Source: Timema cristinae (lineage: Eukaryota > Arthropoda > Insecta > Phasmatodea > Timematidae). Taken from it: 64,000 bases of DNA. Numbering within the stretch: position 1 is the stretch's first letter; each line of letters opens with the position of its first letter. Both the position numbers and the translations under genes were made by a program. The notes under the pieces are model-generated. The model had not been told where the DNA came from. It worked only from the letters and a program-made list of their open reading frames with translations, and did not search any database. Positions 44,041 through 57,364 of the stretch are shown here, one piece after another. The DNA lies in NCBI GenBank assembly GCA_039000515.1, contig JBCFYV010000100.1:52389433-52453432 (forward strand). Reading direction: 5' to 3'.

Positions 44041-44154
44041 ATATGGATAGCAGAACTCGTTCCCTCCATTAAAAAAAGGACAATTGACCTCCACTCAAAA
44101 CAATGCTAGAAGCATAATGTAAATTTGTATTTAATGTTATTATCATTGAAACAG

Positions 44155-44668
44155 TCTTAAGCTTTATCTTTGTATTTCAAGTTGAAGTATATCTCCTATA
44201 ATTTCTTTTTAGATATTAAGTTGAAATATCTCCTATAATTTATGTTTTTATTTTCTGTTGAAATATTTCCTTATATTTCTCTTTAGATATAAAGTTGAGA
44301 TATCGCCTTGAATTTCTCTTTGGATTTCAAGATGAAATATCTTCTATAATTTTTCTTTGGATTTCAAGATGAAATATCTTCTATAATTTCTCTTTGGATT
44401 TCAAATTGAAATATCTCCTTACACTTCTCTTTGGATTTAAAGTGTAGATATCATCTATCATTAATGTTTGGCTTACAAGTTGAAATATCGCCCTATAGCT
44501 GTTCTTTATATTTCAAGTTGAAATATCGTCTCTAATTTCTTTTTGGATTTAAAGTTGAAATATAGTCTATAATTTATATTTGGATCTCAATAATAAATAT
44601 CACCTATTACTTTTCTTTGGATTTAAAGTTGAAACATCTCCTATAATTTCTCCTTGGATTTTAAGGCA
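44155..44668 (+). repeat. Degenerate 37-bp minisatellite
   Basis: About 14 units containing TTTCTCTTTGGATTTCAAG, then TTGAAATATCTCCTATAA. Units vary by substitutions and small indels throughout, so the array is old. No coding frame runs through it. Confidence 0.85.
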
Positions 44669-45837
44669 ATATCTTTCCTTGTGATCGAGTTAGACAGATA
44701 AACAATGAATACTATATTCAGTAGCGCATTATATTTACAGGGAACAATCGTGGCTTAAGACATCACTCTCGTAATATATATAACAATTAAAAAAACTCAA
44801 GTACGTAATTCGGCCTAGCTTCACAGAATATCCCAGCCAAATTTTGTTAAAATTTGTCAAAGCATTCGGTCATAATCATGGGACAAACAGACAAACAAAT
44901 GAAATGACAAACGGTTGATCTAAGAGCATGAACCCAACCAAGACTCGATCCATCTTACCATCACTCTCAATACAGCGAACTCCAAGAGGAACATGCGGGA
45001 CATCATAAGCTGTGTGGTATAAAATTTTAAAAACACTTTAAATAGATTCACTTAAAAAAAAGTAGTTAATGTGATAATATAAACATTCTGTAGATGAAAC
45101 GTTAATGCAGTGGAAAACAAATTAATCGTGATCAACTTATTGTTTTTCACATTCCTCATTCCCGTTAGTTTTATTTTCGAGCTCCTGGGTTCACAGAAAC
45201 CATTAATAACACTAATTGGAGCATATTTCGGAGCAAAAACCACTATAAATTAATGTCTTATCAACACCATGGAATATCGTTGGCTGAAACACGCTTCATT
45301 AAAATATACAACGCATTTGTTAAAAAAAAAACACGCATCAAAATAAATATAAATTAATAATTGAATAAACAAGAAGATCTTTTATTAATGTATATTTGCT
45401 AGTTTGTCATAATTAATTTCTACCCCTTTTTATTTTCGAACCTAATTTAACAACTAATAAAATTATTCAAAATATATATCTTAATAAAAATAATAGATGT
45501 GTTTAATATCATCCAACTAGATTTTATTTTGGTTTGAAACATTTTTACACTTAAATTATTGATTTCTTTATGTCGGTTGAAAAGTGAAATTTATCAGAAG
45601 TATATATTTACAAATCATAAAGATAAGCTTACGAATTAAAATAATGGCTTTCACATATGACGCAAAAAAAAAAGTACATACACTTCACCATTTGGTTGCG
45701 TTTGTTTTTAGTATAAAAGCTACAGCTTTGCATTTTGTCCAATACGTGTTAAATTATTCATTTGTTAAGTGCGAAGAGATTACCGGATCATTTTAAATAC
45801 ACCTGTTGAAGTTAAAAAAAAAAATAGAAATTTTTTT
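44669..45837. other. AT-rich, nothing firm
   Basis: 44750-44780 (GGCTTAAGACATCACTCTCG) may be a SINE C head remnant. GGGACAAACAGACAAACAAA at 44880 is a transposon-like motif without a partner. Confidence 0.3.
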
Positions 45838-46086
45838 TTTTGCAATACGTCTTACTACCCATTTGGGTTATACGCTTATCTACTAATTACGCTAATGGTT
45901 TTTAGGGATTATAAAGGCTATTTTACACGAAGAATACACTCATTTGCGTGGAGGGAAAGTGGAAAGTCAGTTTGAGAAAAAAAAATCTCAGTACACCCGA
46001 GTGAGATTAGAACCTCGATCTCCCAGTCATAGGTAGTCCAATCTACTACGAAAGTAGCGCGTTGACCACTCGGCCACCGAAACTGG
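45838..46086 (-). mobile_element. SINE family C, full length
   Basis: ACGTCTTACTACCCATTTGG at the tail, CATTTGCGTGGAGGGAAAGT in the body, GAACCTCGATCTCCCAGTCA after the B box and CCACTCGGCCACCGAAAC at the head. Confidence 0.85.
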
Positions 46087-46271
46087 TGCGAGCAAAGTTG
46101 ATTATTGTAAATCACAAAGCTGTATATGTAATTCCAAAACTTCAAATTCAAGACAAACTTTTTAATTCAACGGATGAAGGGTATTTTACAAGGGGAAATG
46201 GGAGAAAGTCCAATTTTAACTCAATTTGAGTCAATGCTGCCATCTGTTAGACAATCATGAGATCTATCTAA

Positions 46272-46608
46272 TTATACTACTCTAAAACCACATCGCTGAC
46301 TAACTCACTGACATTAATGTTTACCCACTTCCAGATGAGCTAGAAACTTGAAATTTGGCAAAACTTGCTGCCTATAGCCTTAACCGACGGGGAAATTCCA
46401 AAAAGTAAAAAAAAAAGTAAAATAAAAATTCAAAATGGCGGAGCAACTTTAAAGTCGGTGTGGACCTTTCTTTGGAGGTCTCTTTTGGCTAAACGGTAAG
46501 ACATATCAAAAAACTGCTCTGGAATTACATTAGTTTACATTCAATTGAAAATAAAACTCACTGGGGGTTGGCAATGAGCAAAGCGAATGTACTTTATACA
46601 ATGGTTAA
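46272..46608 (-). repeat. Dispersed repeat R3, copy 2
   Basis: Inverted partner of 34168-34540, with AATGTTTACCCACTTCCAGA, GGCGGAGCAACTTTAAAGTC and TGGAATTACATTAGTTTACA. Confidence 0.75.
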
Positions 46609-46667
46609 AAAAAGTTATCTTCCATATTTAAATTAATAAAAAAAAAGTTTTCTGGGGTCCTTGTGGG

Positions 46668-46800
46668 ATTTGAGATGTGAAAGTTGTTGCACTCTATCTA
46701 CACAAATGAAGTACACTTCTTATAAATATAGCCTTCCTAATCCTTAAAACCACTAGATTACTTAGTACATAAGCTTAAAACCCAACAGGTAGTGCTAAAA
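46668..46800 (+). mobile_element. SINE family C, 3' half
   Basis: CACTTCTTATAAATATAGCC, TCCTAATCCTTAAAACCACT and tail AACCCAACAGGTAGTGCTAA (partly deleted). Confidence 0.65.
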
Positions 46801-47633
46801 AATAATATTTTGTACTAATTTAAACAATTGACTGCTGTAATCCGATTATATTTAGTTAAGAATTTGAGCGAGTTTCACCAGCTCCACAATATTAACATTA
46901 CATATAAATAATGTTTCATTTCCACATATTATAATTACAATCCAACTTTCATGGGAAAACCTTAAAGTGTGTGTATTTTTTTAAACCCTTACTTTAAAAT
47001 TTGACTGTATATCCACATAGGTGTAATGTTATGGATGTGTAATAACATGTTATTGTTTTGTTGAATTAACGATTCTCTTTTGTTACCGATTGTGTGAATA
47101 AACTTTTCACGGAAGTTAAAATTAATAGTTCTTAAATTCGCTATGGAAGAGGATCGTGCTTTGTTGTGCTTCATGTCACGTTAAAATAATGTTTATGCGA
47201 GAAAATTTAAAACGTTGTGTTTTCGTACGTGACTTTTACCTTGAATCATCTTTAGAATTGACCGTTTCCAATCCCCCGCGTTTCACATCAAACCTTCGAC
47301 TTGGGTGGCCTTTGCATGCGTATCGAATTGCCATTGTCTTAAAAATGGCTGGATTTGAAGATTCGCAACACTGCATTAGATTTGATTTTTACTTGTTGAT
47401 ACCCTTCAGTTAGAGAAAGTTCTGTGATCGTAAAAACACACATGATAGAATTATAGATATTAATGGATGTAAACGTTTCATGACCCTAAACCCTGAAAAA
47501 GTGGTTTTCACGATGCCTTTCTGACAGTTTCTGGGACTAGACTCTAAACCATTTTACCGATCAGGCTCAAAATCGGTATCTAGGGCTACTCAGAGGGGTT
47601 TTCGGAATTATATATTTAACATTAAGTTTCCTT
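46801..47633. other. No recognised feature
   Basis: AT-rich. An 85-codon plus frame at 47156-47413 shows no motif. Confidence 0.35.
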
Positions 47634-47872
47634 AAGCACCATGTCTTACTACCCATTTGTGTTATACGCTTTTTTACTAATTATGATAATGGTTTTAGGG
47701 ATTTAATTGTTTACATTTATAGCAGGTATAAAACAATTTTTTAAAAGAAAAAAAAACTATTCGGGGTAAACACCCTCAGTACACCCGATCTAGATTCGAA
47801 CCTGGATCTATCGACAGTCTAATCCACTGTGAAAGTAGTACCTTGAACCATACGGACCATGAAGTGTGTAAC
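47634..47872 (-). mobile_element. SINE family C, diverged
   Basis: AAGCACCATGTCTTACTACC at the tail, CACCCGATCTAGATTCGAAC at the B box and AATCCACTGTGAAAGTAGTA at the head. The middle carries A/T-run expansions. Confidence 0.72.
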
Positions 47873-48256
47873 CTTGAAGTTCAGGGAGGTTTACTTAAAG
47901 CGAAAAGCGAAAAAAAAAAAAAAAAGATAGGAGCAATTTAGAGTAATTTTTTTGCGAGCATGCGTGAGAATTCAATTACGTTCTAGAAGGAATAAATTAA
48001 AGATGAATGTTTCTCAGAACAAGTTTAAATTGTATTGATTTAGGGCGAACTTTTACTGTCTCGATATGATATTACCGAAATATAACTACCCACGAGACCA
48101 TCGCTTTAGCCTGAAATTCTTTAACCCTTTAATCGAGTGACAGTTTCAAAATGTGTTTAAAAATATGATTACAGCAAGCTACGAGCTTAATAAAATAACG
48201 TCTGTAATATTATGTATGTATTTAAATATATAAATAATCACTGAAAAAATAAAGTG
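47873..48256. other. No recognised feature
   Basis: A17 run at 47909, then AT-rich DNA. Confidence 0.4.
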
Positions 48257-48515
48257 GTACCCGCTTCGGTGGTCGCTTGGTCTAACGCGCTACTCTTGCA
48301 GTACACTAGACTGCTGATGACGGTGGAGATCGAGGTTCGAATCTCAGTCCAGTGTATTAAGGGAGGTTTTTCCAAAATAATTTTCTATTTTCTACCTATG
48401 CAAATAATGGTACACTTCCTCTAAATATAACCTTTCTAATCCCTAAAATCATTGGTGTAATTAGTACATAAGCGTACAATACTGACCCGACCCGGTAGTA
48501 AAGACTTGGTGCTAA
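48257..48515 (+). mobile_element. SINE family C, full length
   Basis: CCCGCTTCGGTGGTCGCTTG, GTCTAACGCGCTACTCTTGC, GAGGTTCGAATCTCAG and CACTTCCTCTAAATATAACC. The tail has one small insertion inside the palindrome (CTGACCCGACCCGGTAGTAA). One of the best preserved heads of family C. Confidence 0.9.
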
Positions 48516-48524
48516 TATATATAT

Positions 48525-48970
48525 ATATATACCCTGATTTTGGTTGGAGGAACAGTCAATAAAATTCAAACATATATCTTTGTGGCCAACATTGATAACA
48601 TTTTATTAAATTATTTGTGCCATTTTATAATTATTATCATTATTATTTAGCACCGCGTCTTACTACCCGTTCGGGTTATTCACTTTAAGTACTAATTACG
48701 CTAATGGATTAGGAATTAGGCAGGTTTAATTGGAGGAAGTGAACCCGAATTTGCGTGGATGGAGAGTGGAAAGCCATTTAGGAAAAACCACCCCCAGTTC
48801 ACCTGATCGAGATTCGAACCTCGATCTCCCCGTCCTCAGCAGTCGAGCTCAACACGACTAGCGCATTAGCCAACTACGCCACCGAGGCGGGTGTTTTTTA
48901 TAAGTATTAATTATATCTATCAAAAGTGCCGGATGCAGGTAGCATGAATTGATGTATGAATATATTAAAA
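48525..48970 (+). repeat. Dispersed repeat R5, copy 2 (contains SINE B)
   Basis: Matches 40740-41110 on both sides of the SINE (GCCAACATTGATAACATTTT before it, GCATGAATTGATGTATGAAT after it). Confidence 0.6.
48648..48890 (-). mobile_element. SINE family B, full length
   Basis: AGCACCGCGTCTTACTACCC to CCACCGAGGCGGG, with AACACGACTAGCGCATTAGC at the A box. The TSD is TTTTATAA (48623-48630 and 48896-48903). Inserted in repeat R5. Confidence 0.9.
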
Positions 48971-49077
48971 TTATGTTGGTAACTTTAAGAACTAACAGCT
49001 ATCGAGCTCTTCCTACCAAAATATGCCTATAGTTTTCCTGGAAAACCTAATATTCGCATATATTGGCTACAATACTC

Positions 49078-49203
49078 TAGTAGGGCTGAGAAAGGTATAG
49101 TGTAAGAAATGTAATCCCATTTGCTTGGGGATAGTGAAAAAGCCACCCTTGATACATCCAGTCAGGATTCGTACCATATCCTCCCCATCATCGGGAAACT
49201 CGG
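49078..49203 (-). mobile_element. SINE family C, body and B-box fragment
   Basis: CCCATTTGCTTGGGGATAGT and ATCCAGTCAGGATTCGTACC, then CTCCCCATCATCGG, on the minus strand. Both ends are eroded. Confidence 0.5.
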
Positions 49204-49545
49204 CCTATACGAAGTTGACAGTTGTATTAATTTCACGATGGATTCTTATACAAAATCTCTTATCAGCTGACAGCTTTGTTTTTTGAGTCTGTTAGTATTT
49301 GAAGTATTATTTGCTCTCTAGAGCAGACGTCTAGCAGAACTGATGAAGCTGAAACTATTATAAGTCATAGTAGAATGGGAATCAATCGGATATAGCAGAA
49401 AACTTGAGATTGATTTGAGTTCGTAACGTGACTACTTTTTTTTTTTTTGCCTTTCCCTTTGGTTTTTTAGACACAAGTTTGAGTCCGCAAAACGTAAACT
49501 TGTTTTTCGTAAATGTGTAGCTAGTTTACACTGTTCACATGACTG

Positions 49546-50359
49546 AGCCCCGTCCAGACTAGAACAGAATAACCAACATGTTCACGACAAGTGTGGACGG
49601 TTTTCCGAACAGAACGTTGTAACTATTATTATTATTATTATTATTATTAGCACCGCGTCTTACTACCCGTTCGGGTTGTACGCACTTACGCTAATTTGTA
49701 ATAGTAGGGTGATTGTGAGATGAAATGGAGGACCTACAGTTTAACGTGGGATCCGAACCACGGTGGAGGCCTGGCATTCCCCACATTCACAAGATGTCTT
49801 GTCAGAGGTGAAGGAAGGGTTTGGTAATCAGATAAATCTGTGCCGGGACCGAGGATCGAACCCCGGCCGCCAGCACAGAAGTCTGACACCTTACCCCTAG
49901 ACCACCAGGTCACCCAATAACGCTGTAACAAAATTTGTTAGTTGCTCTGTTCGGCACAGATCCACAAGATGTCGTTTTTTCAACCGTTGCATCAAAGTAT
50001 GTTTGTGTTCGGTCCTGTTTTAATCTGGACGCCTCCGCGAACTTTTCCCCGAAAATACTGTCAATGGCCTGAAAGCACCATCGGCAGGATTTTTTTTTCT
50101 TTGCTTTGGTAGTAATAAATAAATCTTTATGCTGCCGCTACTATTTGCACACGCAGTTACTCATCACACCCCCGATATCGAAATACAAATGACCTAGATG
50201 GAAATAATTATGCAGTTGCGAGCTATGGGAACACGTTTCAAACATGTTCGCGAACATATTCTGCTCAAGTCTTGATACTCGGCCACAGCGAACAGAACGA
50301 CGAATATGTTAGTGGAAATGTTACGCGCTCGTTGTTCTGTTCTAGTCTGGACGCGGATC
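49546..50359. mobile_element. Non-autonomous DNA transposon with terminal inverted repeats
   Basis: Left end CGTCCAGACTAGAACAGAAT; the right end reverse-complements to CGTCCAGACTAGAACAGAAC. The inverted repeat continues with AAC and diverges. Internal ATGTTCGCGAACATATTC-type palindromes occur near 50240. Without the nested SINE A it is about 520 bp. Superfamily unknown. Confidence 0.65.
49624..49915 (-). mobile_element. SINE family A, full length, nested
   Basis: Intact copy with GGTGACCTGGTGGTCTAGGG head (minus) and GGCCGGGGTTCGATCCTCGG across the B box. The TSD is AACGTTGTAAC (49613-49623) and AACGCTGTAAC (49919-49929), 10 of 11. It lies inside the CGTCCAGACT element. Confidence 0.94.
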
Positions 50360-50810
50360 AATGTGTTGCTCCAAACCGGTAGAATACTGACCCACCTCCA
50401 CCCCTTTCTCACCCGGACGCATTTTGTGTGCGTGTTAACCAGACGCGTCAAATTGGTTCGTTGAAGTGGTTTAATATGTGGACGACTCTGGTGTCACGTG
50501 ATGGTTGTGTTTGGTCGAAACGAAATAGTAGTGGTGGGGGGAGGGATTGGACTACTCGGTTTACTATTGGTTGACCACACGCACCCCTCTATCCTAACTC
50601 AATGTGATCCATCAGGTGGGGGACAAGGGGGGGCGCATTCATTTCTACTGAAGCCCGTTTGGGCTGTGCCACAAAATATCGCCCCATTTGTCCCACCGGA
50701 AGTTTACTGGAGGACACGTTATTGGATTCTATTTGACAGTAGCATTTAATGTGTGAACCTAACATTCACTCGTTTCATTCTGATGTTAGCGTTTAGACTT
50801 TTATTTTTTT
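50360..50810. other. No recognised gene; E-box and CCAAT words
   Basis: Contains TCACGTGATGG at 50494 and ACTATTGGTTG at 50562, with higher G+C to 50700. An 83-codon plus frame (50498-50749) is Gly-rich with no family match that I know. Confidence 0.3.
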
Positions 50811-50998
50811 AGGACAGTGGCGTGTCGCAGTGTTGCCAGAGTAATCAGAGGGAGAACAGAGCTATAACTGCACCTGTGATATTCTCTCCACCACTCTGTC
50901 CCCATTTGACCAATTATACATAGGTTATACTTTACATACCTGAAATGGTAATGTATCAGTACCGTGTCGTGGAATGTTGACAAGGTAAGCAGAGTTTG
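50811..50998 (-). repeat. Dispersed repeat R4, copy 1
   Basis: The reverse complement aligns with 54203-54375. Shared: CTCTGCTTACC, ATTGGTCAAATGGGGACA, GAGAATATCAC-type sequence and CTCTGGCAACA. Confidence 0.6.
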
Positions 50999-52473
50999 TT
51001 AAAAATGAACAGCTCGCGCCAATGAGACGAAAATCTGTGATTGGTTTAAAGTTCATCACGTGACCACGTTTCTGTCCTGCACTTATTTTTTTCAGCGAAC
51101 ATGTGAATCCACAGTGACTCTTAACTGGTCTCAAACACACGACTGCCTAGAGTTGTACGGTTGTTGTTTATCTCTGACTTTATAGATGGTGCGTCCTCCT
51201 CTGTATAGAACAGGACTCAAGCTGTAGGATATTTTCCCCACAAGTTACTGTAATTTGGTAGATTGGTATATAGAGCACTTCGAAGTAGCCCCTTAACTGG
51301 CGTCCTTCCTCAGCCCCCCAACCCTCTCCCAAAAAGGTCTAAAACTCGTGGTTATTTACCCCCCCCAAAAAAAGGAGGAGTATTTCCCTGAGTTACTAGT
51401 TTTGTCAATACTCTGTGTTATGCTAATTGGCAAAACAATCTCTGTTTTTAAAAACATGGCCTGGTACGAATACGCAACTGCTTATTCAGAACAGTTTACA
51501 GTATGAGTTCTTAGGCTTACGTCATACTTTTAATATTAAGGTTGAAAGCTATGACTATTTGCTGGTATTTAACCCCTAACCTTACAGTTATCGGCAAGCG
51601 AGACTAGATTATGATCTTGAGATCTAGTTCGCGTGTCCAACGATGCAGATAGGCATGGACCCAGAAACTTTGTGGTCGGTGGGTGTAAGTTTAAAAGTAT
51701 GTATTGTTTTTTCATAACAAGAGAAAGTATTGTGATCGTTAAAATTTTTAACCTCGAGATAGTGACGAATCTTTACGTCTGTCCCTGGCCACGGATCTGA
51801 AATGGTTTGATTGGTTTTGTTCAAACTTGATATCGAAATTTTAAAAGGACATTACCTAGGGAATTATTTTTTAATTTTTAATCTAGCTCTAAAATTAAGG
51901 ATAGTTTACTTATGATAGGTTTTTTTGAATTCCAAATTGCATTGATAATGTTATTTCATATCTTTAAAGAGTTGCAGAGATATAATCAAAATTGAAAATT
52001 TCCACCTATCTTTTAGTAATTTTCATGTGAAAATTAGATACTCCATTTTGTTTGTGATGTTAAACAGTGTCTATATATAAAATTTAATAATAATAGATTT
52101 AACCTCTTTTTTTGGCCCCTAATTTTAGATTAAATATCTAAATACAAAATTCCCTAGGGGTAACCCTTTAAAAGCTCTCTATACCAAATTTGATCCTGAT
52201 CGATAAAATGGTTTCGCCTGTTGGCCAAGATACATACAAACGGTACCACTGAAACAACTTTTTCTGTTTTGGGGAGACGTGAAAAGTCGAACGATCACAA
52301 TATTTCTCTCTTCGAAGGCTCGATAGAGAGTAAAAGAAAAGAAAAAGAATAAAGTAGTGAGCTGTCAATTTCCACAAAAAAAATTATGAATGTCTGTGTC
52401 TACGTTGGGTAGCCCTGTGACTGACAAAAAAGAAAATTGATTTATACCTTACTAAATTTTTATTTGTTTTATA

Positions 52474-52511
<38 letters not shown>

Positions 52512-52706
52512 TAATAATAATGTCAAGTCAAATGGTTATTGATGGTAGAATAATGTGCCTGTGACATTTAACTACGAACACTTTGAATTATATATTAAAG
52601 ACTTGGGGTAATAATGGGCTATGTCACAACAACCACAACAATCATTCATATTTAATTTTGTTTTCTTCATCTCCTTCGAAAGCGTGGGTAACTTAAGGTG
52701 AGTATG
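50999..52706. other. No recognised gene; (AAT)n at 52476-52521
   Basis: AT-rich DNA. Fragments such as ACCAAATTTGATCCTGATCG (52185) look like old transposon-derived motifs but have no clear partner. The (AAT)n tract has no SINE next to it. Confidence 0.35.
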
Positions 52707-53078
52707 AAGGTAACGCGAGAAAAAGGATAGTGTTTTTTGCAGTTTTTATAGCTAAATATTTTTTTCTGGTCAAAATTAATAAAATAGTGCTCAAGTGTAA
52801 ACAGAGTTTAGTTTTATTCACCTGGTGATATCAACCATTTGTTGAATATATGTCCTGAGCATGGCGGCGTTATATGATACATTTTTTTAAGTGAGTAGAA
52901 AATACGATCACTAAATGCCAGGACATATGAGACAGATATTCAACAACTATTGATATCATTATGTAAAGACAATCACGCTATAGGCTTATACTTGAGAAAT
53001 ATTCTATTTATTTTGACCAAAAAAAGGTGTTTATAAAAAGAACTGCAAAAAGCACTCACTGACCTTTACTTGAGTCCT
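52707..53078. mobile_element. Palindromic MITE family P, copy 6
   Basis: AACGCGAGAAAAAGGATAGT and TTTTTTGCAGTTTTTATAGC on the left; AACTGCAAAAAGCACTC on the right. The centre is in the inverted orientation (GCATGGCGGCGTTATATGAT). More diverged than the other copies. Confidence 0.8.
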
Positions 53079-53520
53079 CTAAACTCCCATCTTAAAGCAA
53101 ACACTTAATGCATTTACGTTTATTTTTGATGCTCTCTTATATCATCATAAATTTTATATTCACTAAATGGCTGAGCAAACTAACTCTCAGATACGTAGAA
53201 ACATTTCTAGCTCTGCGAACCAGTGGTTACAATGTACTTCACTACATTATTACCTTACCAGCCCTCCGACCCCCAACAGATAGATCGCCCATAAGAGGAA
53301 TGGAGCAGTTAATGAATATTTTAACGCTGTGTTTACTGACGAATCAACCAGACGTGAAGAAATCTTAGTCCCATCAGTTTGGTAACTCTGCCGGCCGCGT
53401 AAGCTTTTGTCGCGACATCTATTGGCACTACTCGCGTGGGAATTTGCGGCTCCTCAGAAGAAAAAATGGCTCAAAACTATTTTTAATTGAATGCAATAAA
53501 ACGCAAAATCTTGAATTTTA
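53079..53520. other. No recognised feature
   Basis: 53385-53460 is CpG-richer (GCCGGCCGCGTAAGC). An 86-codon frame at 53108-53368 has no recognised motif. Confidence 0.35.
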
Positions 53521-53962
53521 TAATTCTAACAATACGAATCCCACCTTTTATAATCCTGGATATTAGAATCACTACCATCCGAATCAGTTTATCCTATTGC
53601 AGACTATCCGAATCCCTCCATCCAAATCCCAACCACTCTAGTTCCCATATCATAATCCCAACCATCTGAACCCTTTCATCCTAATACCAACTATCTAAAT
53701 CTTTTCAAACTAATCACGACCACTCGAATACATTCATACCAATCATAACTATCCAAATCCCTTCATCCTAATAACAACTATACGAACCCCTTAATACTAA
53801 TCACGACTATACGAATCCTTTCATCCCAATCATGAATATCTGAATCCTTTCATCCCATTCACGACTATCTGAATCCCTTCATACCAATCACGACTATACG
53901 AATCCCTTCATCTTATTCATATACGAATCCCTTTATTCTATTCCCAACCATATGAATCCACA
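53521..53962 (+). repeat. Degenerate 29-bp minisatellite
   Basis: About 15 units of the form ACGAATCCCTTCATCCCAAT followed by CACGACTAT. Units are diverged on the left and most regular at 53790-53920. Confidence 0.88.
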
Positions 53963-54202
53963 ATAACTTTATCGTCACAACCCAGACGTAATATCCCCTC
54001 CCCTCTAACTTCCAAATCAGACCATGTAATCGTTATTCTTTTCCAATACCGTTACATTTATAATTACCTTTATTCATCTTAGAATAAATTAAATTTTAAA
54101 TTATTTTAAGTTGTAATTAGTATAGTCTAGTAGTATTTTTGTGGCAAGATTTTTTCCCCTAAATTCAACCATCCAAATGTTCGATTGTCACAAATTAATT
54201 CA

Positions 54203-54375
54203 TATAGCCGTAGCTCTGCTTACCCTGGAAACACGACATGACACGACACCGAACCATTCCCATGTGAGGTGTGTAGAGCAGAGTCTATGTATGATTGGTC
54301 AAATGGGGACATAGTGGGGGAGAACATATCACGGGTACAGTTTCAACAAGCTCTGCTTAACCTGGCAACATCACC
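54203..54375 (+). repeat. Dispersed repeat R4, copy 2
   Basis: Aligned with 50811-50998 (inverted). Both ends of this copy carry AGCTCTGCTTA followed by CCTGG, giving it direct terminal repeats. Confidence 0.6.
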
Positions 54376-54875
54376 GCTTAGAAGCGAACATATGGATATA
54401 ATCTCTTCTCATCATCAATGAAACTGCTATCCTTTCCTAAGAACATTAGTTAACCAACTAAAATATAAACTTACGAATTGGGATTGGAAAGCACGAATAA
54501 ATGAAAACAACCAACCACAAACTTGAAAGCCAGAACTTCCACCCCTTATTATTCACAAACGATTCTTCCCAGCATTTCTTTTAAACGTACGAGTTAATCT
54601 TTTTGAAGAAAAGTATGAAAGAAAAATTGGATATCAAACAAGACGAGTCTTTTGTTATTATGAGGGTTGATGAATATTTAACTATTCAATTAAACAACTC
54701 TTCTTTATATAACGTCTGAGAAGGAGCACTTTCATCTCTATTATTATTATTATTATTATTGGCTCCACTTAGCGTGTTCACTGGTTTGTTTAAACTTGAA
54801 GTTTGTGGTTGGTCCACTTGTTATTTGAGGTGATTGAGCAGCGTAAAATGAAAAAAACTATTTTTTAAACAGTTA
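54376..54875. other. No recognised feature
   Basis: AT-rich, with (TTA)n at 54739-54760. The TSD of the next SINE begins at 54864. Confidence 0.4.
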
Positions 54876-55020
54876 TTATTGTTATTATTATTAGCACCGC
54901 GTCTTACTACCCGTTCGGGTTATACGCACTTACGCTAATGTGTAATGGTAGGGTGATTGTGAGATAAAATGGAGGACCTACAGTTTAACGTGGAATCCGA
55001 ACCACGGTGGAGGCCTGGCA
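54876..55020 (-). mobile_element. SINE family A, 5'-truncated with TSD
   Basis: Tail, then body up to GGTGGAGGCCTGGCA, where it stops. The perfect 12-bp TSD is TTTAAACAGTTA (54864-54875 and 55021-55032). The truncation point is the same nucleotide as in the copy at 62743. Confidence 0.95.
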
Positions 55021-55032
55021 TTTAAACAGTTA

Positions 55033-56030
55033 ATAATAGTATTGATCTAGGATGTACACATATTATTTAGACTATTAACTACGCTAATGTGTTGTAATTG
55101 AACTAGAGTCTTTTCATGATAGGTTTTTTTTACCCGGATGACAGTTCAAAAATAATATGTTTAGGTATTAGATTGTCAACACTTTTAAAAGATCACTGTT
55201 TTGTTATCAATGTTCAGTTTTTTAATTATACGTTATAGTTTACATTTAAAATAACGTAAGTCTAAGTTTTCTCACAATCTTTCATTAATTTTAATAATTT
55301 CTTTTTAACCAATCCAAAACAATATTTTAAACATAATTAAAAGTAGTTATTCTACGTTTTGGAATGTTATCTATGATGTGAAATATAGTGCACATATTAA
55401 TACCTTATATTGCAGGAATCGTATTTACTTGGAAAAGAAAAAATAATTGTAATTTTTTGGATATGGAATACATTAAGTTATGATTATTATATCGTATTTC
55501 GAAATATCCAATTGAATAAAATAAAACCGCGTGGGTGCACCATTGTTATTAACTTGTTTCTGTCACGTTCAACCACATGATTTAAATTCGTCGGTCGCCA
55601 TTTTGAAGTTGTTAGACCTTTTGTAAAAGTGCTGTGAATAGTAATTTTTTTTAGTGGATTGAAACTATAAATTAGCTTTTTGCTCGACCTCAAATAAATA
55701 TAAATAATATTGTCCTAAATTACTGTGGTTAACTATCACATTCATATATTACCATCCGTTTTCATTACAGTTATCCAAAGTGACAGATGTCAGCTGTTGG
55801 CGGAGGGATACATTAGAGACTTTTTCTAGCAGCTTTTGAGCTGTCATTCAAGTAAACTAAGGTCCGTGAATCTACTATATACGCCTTTTAATTGTGCTAA
55901 CAGGATAGAGATGAATAAAGTGGTGCTAGAAAAAAAACCTTTGCCATCCTTGTAGCTAGTAGTTTTAGAAAAATTATTTAAGTGATTTTTTTTTTAAACT
56001 TTCATTAATACCATCGAATATATTGAAAAC
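55033..56030. other. No recognised feature
   Basis: AT-rich DNA with isolated TTACGCTAATG-like words near 55079 that may be a SINE remnant. Confidence 0.35.
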
Positions 56031-56034
56031 TATA

Positions 56035-56135
56035 CTTGAACCTGTGGGAATCGAACCAGGTAGAACATTGACATGCTAAGCCAAAGGCCCCGGCTTTGAC
56101 TCCCAAGTCCAACTATCATTTTTCAATTTATTCGA
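56035..56135. mobile_element. Decayed copy of the twin tRNA-like palindrome
   Basis: AACCTGTGGGAATCGAACC, then a deletion to ACATTGACATGCTAAGCCAA, AGGCCCCGGCTTTGACTCCC and AAGTCCAACTATCATTTTTC. The outer inverted flanks GAATATATTGAAAA and TTTTCAATTTATTCGAATAT are present. The central tRNA-like halves have collapsed together. Confidence 0.55.
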
Positions 56136-57277
<1,142 letters not shown>

Positions 57278-57364
57278 TGAAATAATCTTATAAAATATTG
57301 CCTATACCACCTATTTAGACATACTTTTGATAGCTGCCTTTTATTACAACAAATAACTACCCCC

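Noticed and set aside
44155..44668. Coding repeat protein in the 37-bp array
   Set aside because: The period is not a multiple of three and the units contain stops in all frames.
50498..50749. 83-codon Gly-rich frame as a coding exon
   Set aside because: The Gly content comes from G-rich DNA. No splice or homology support.
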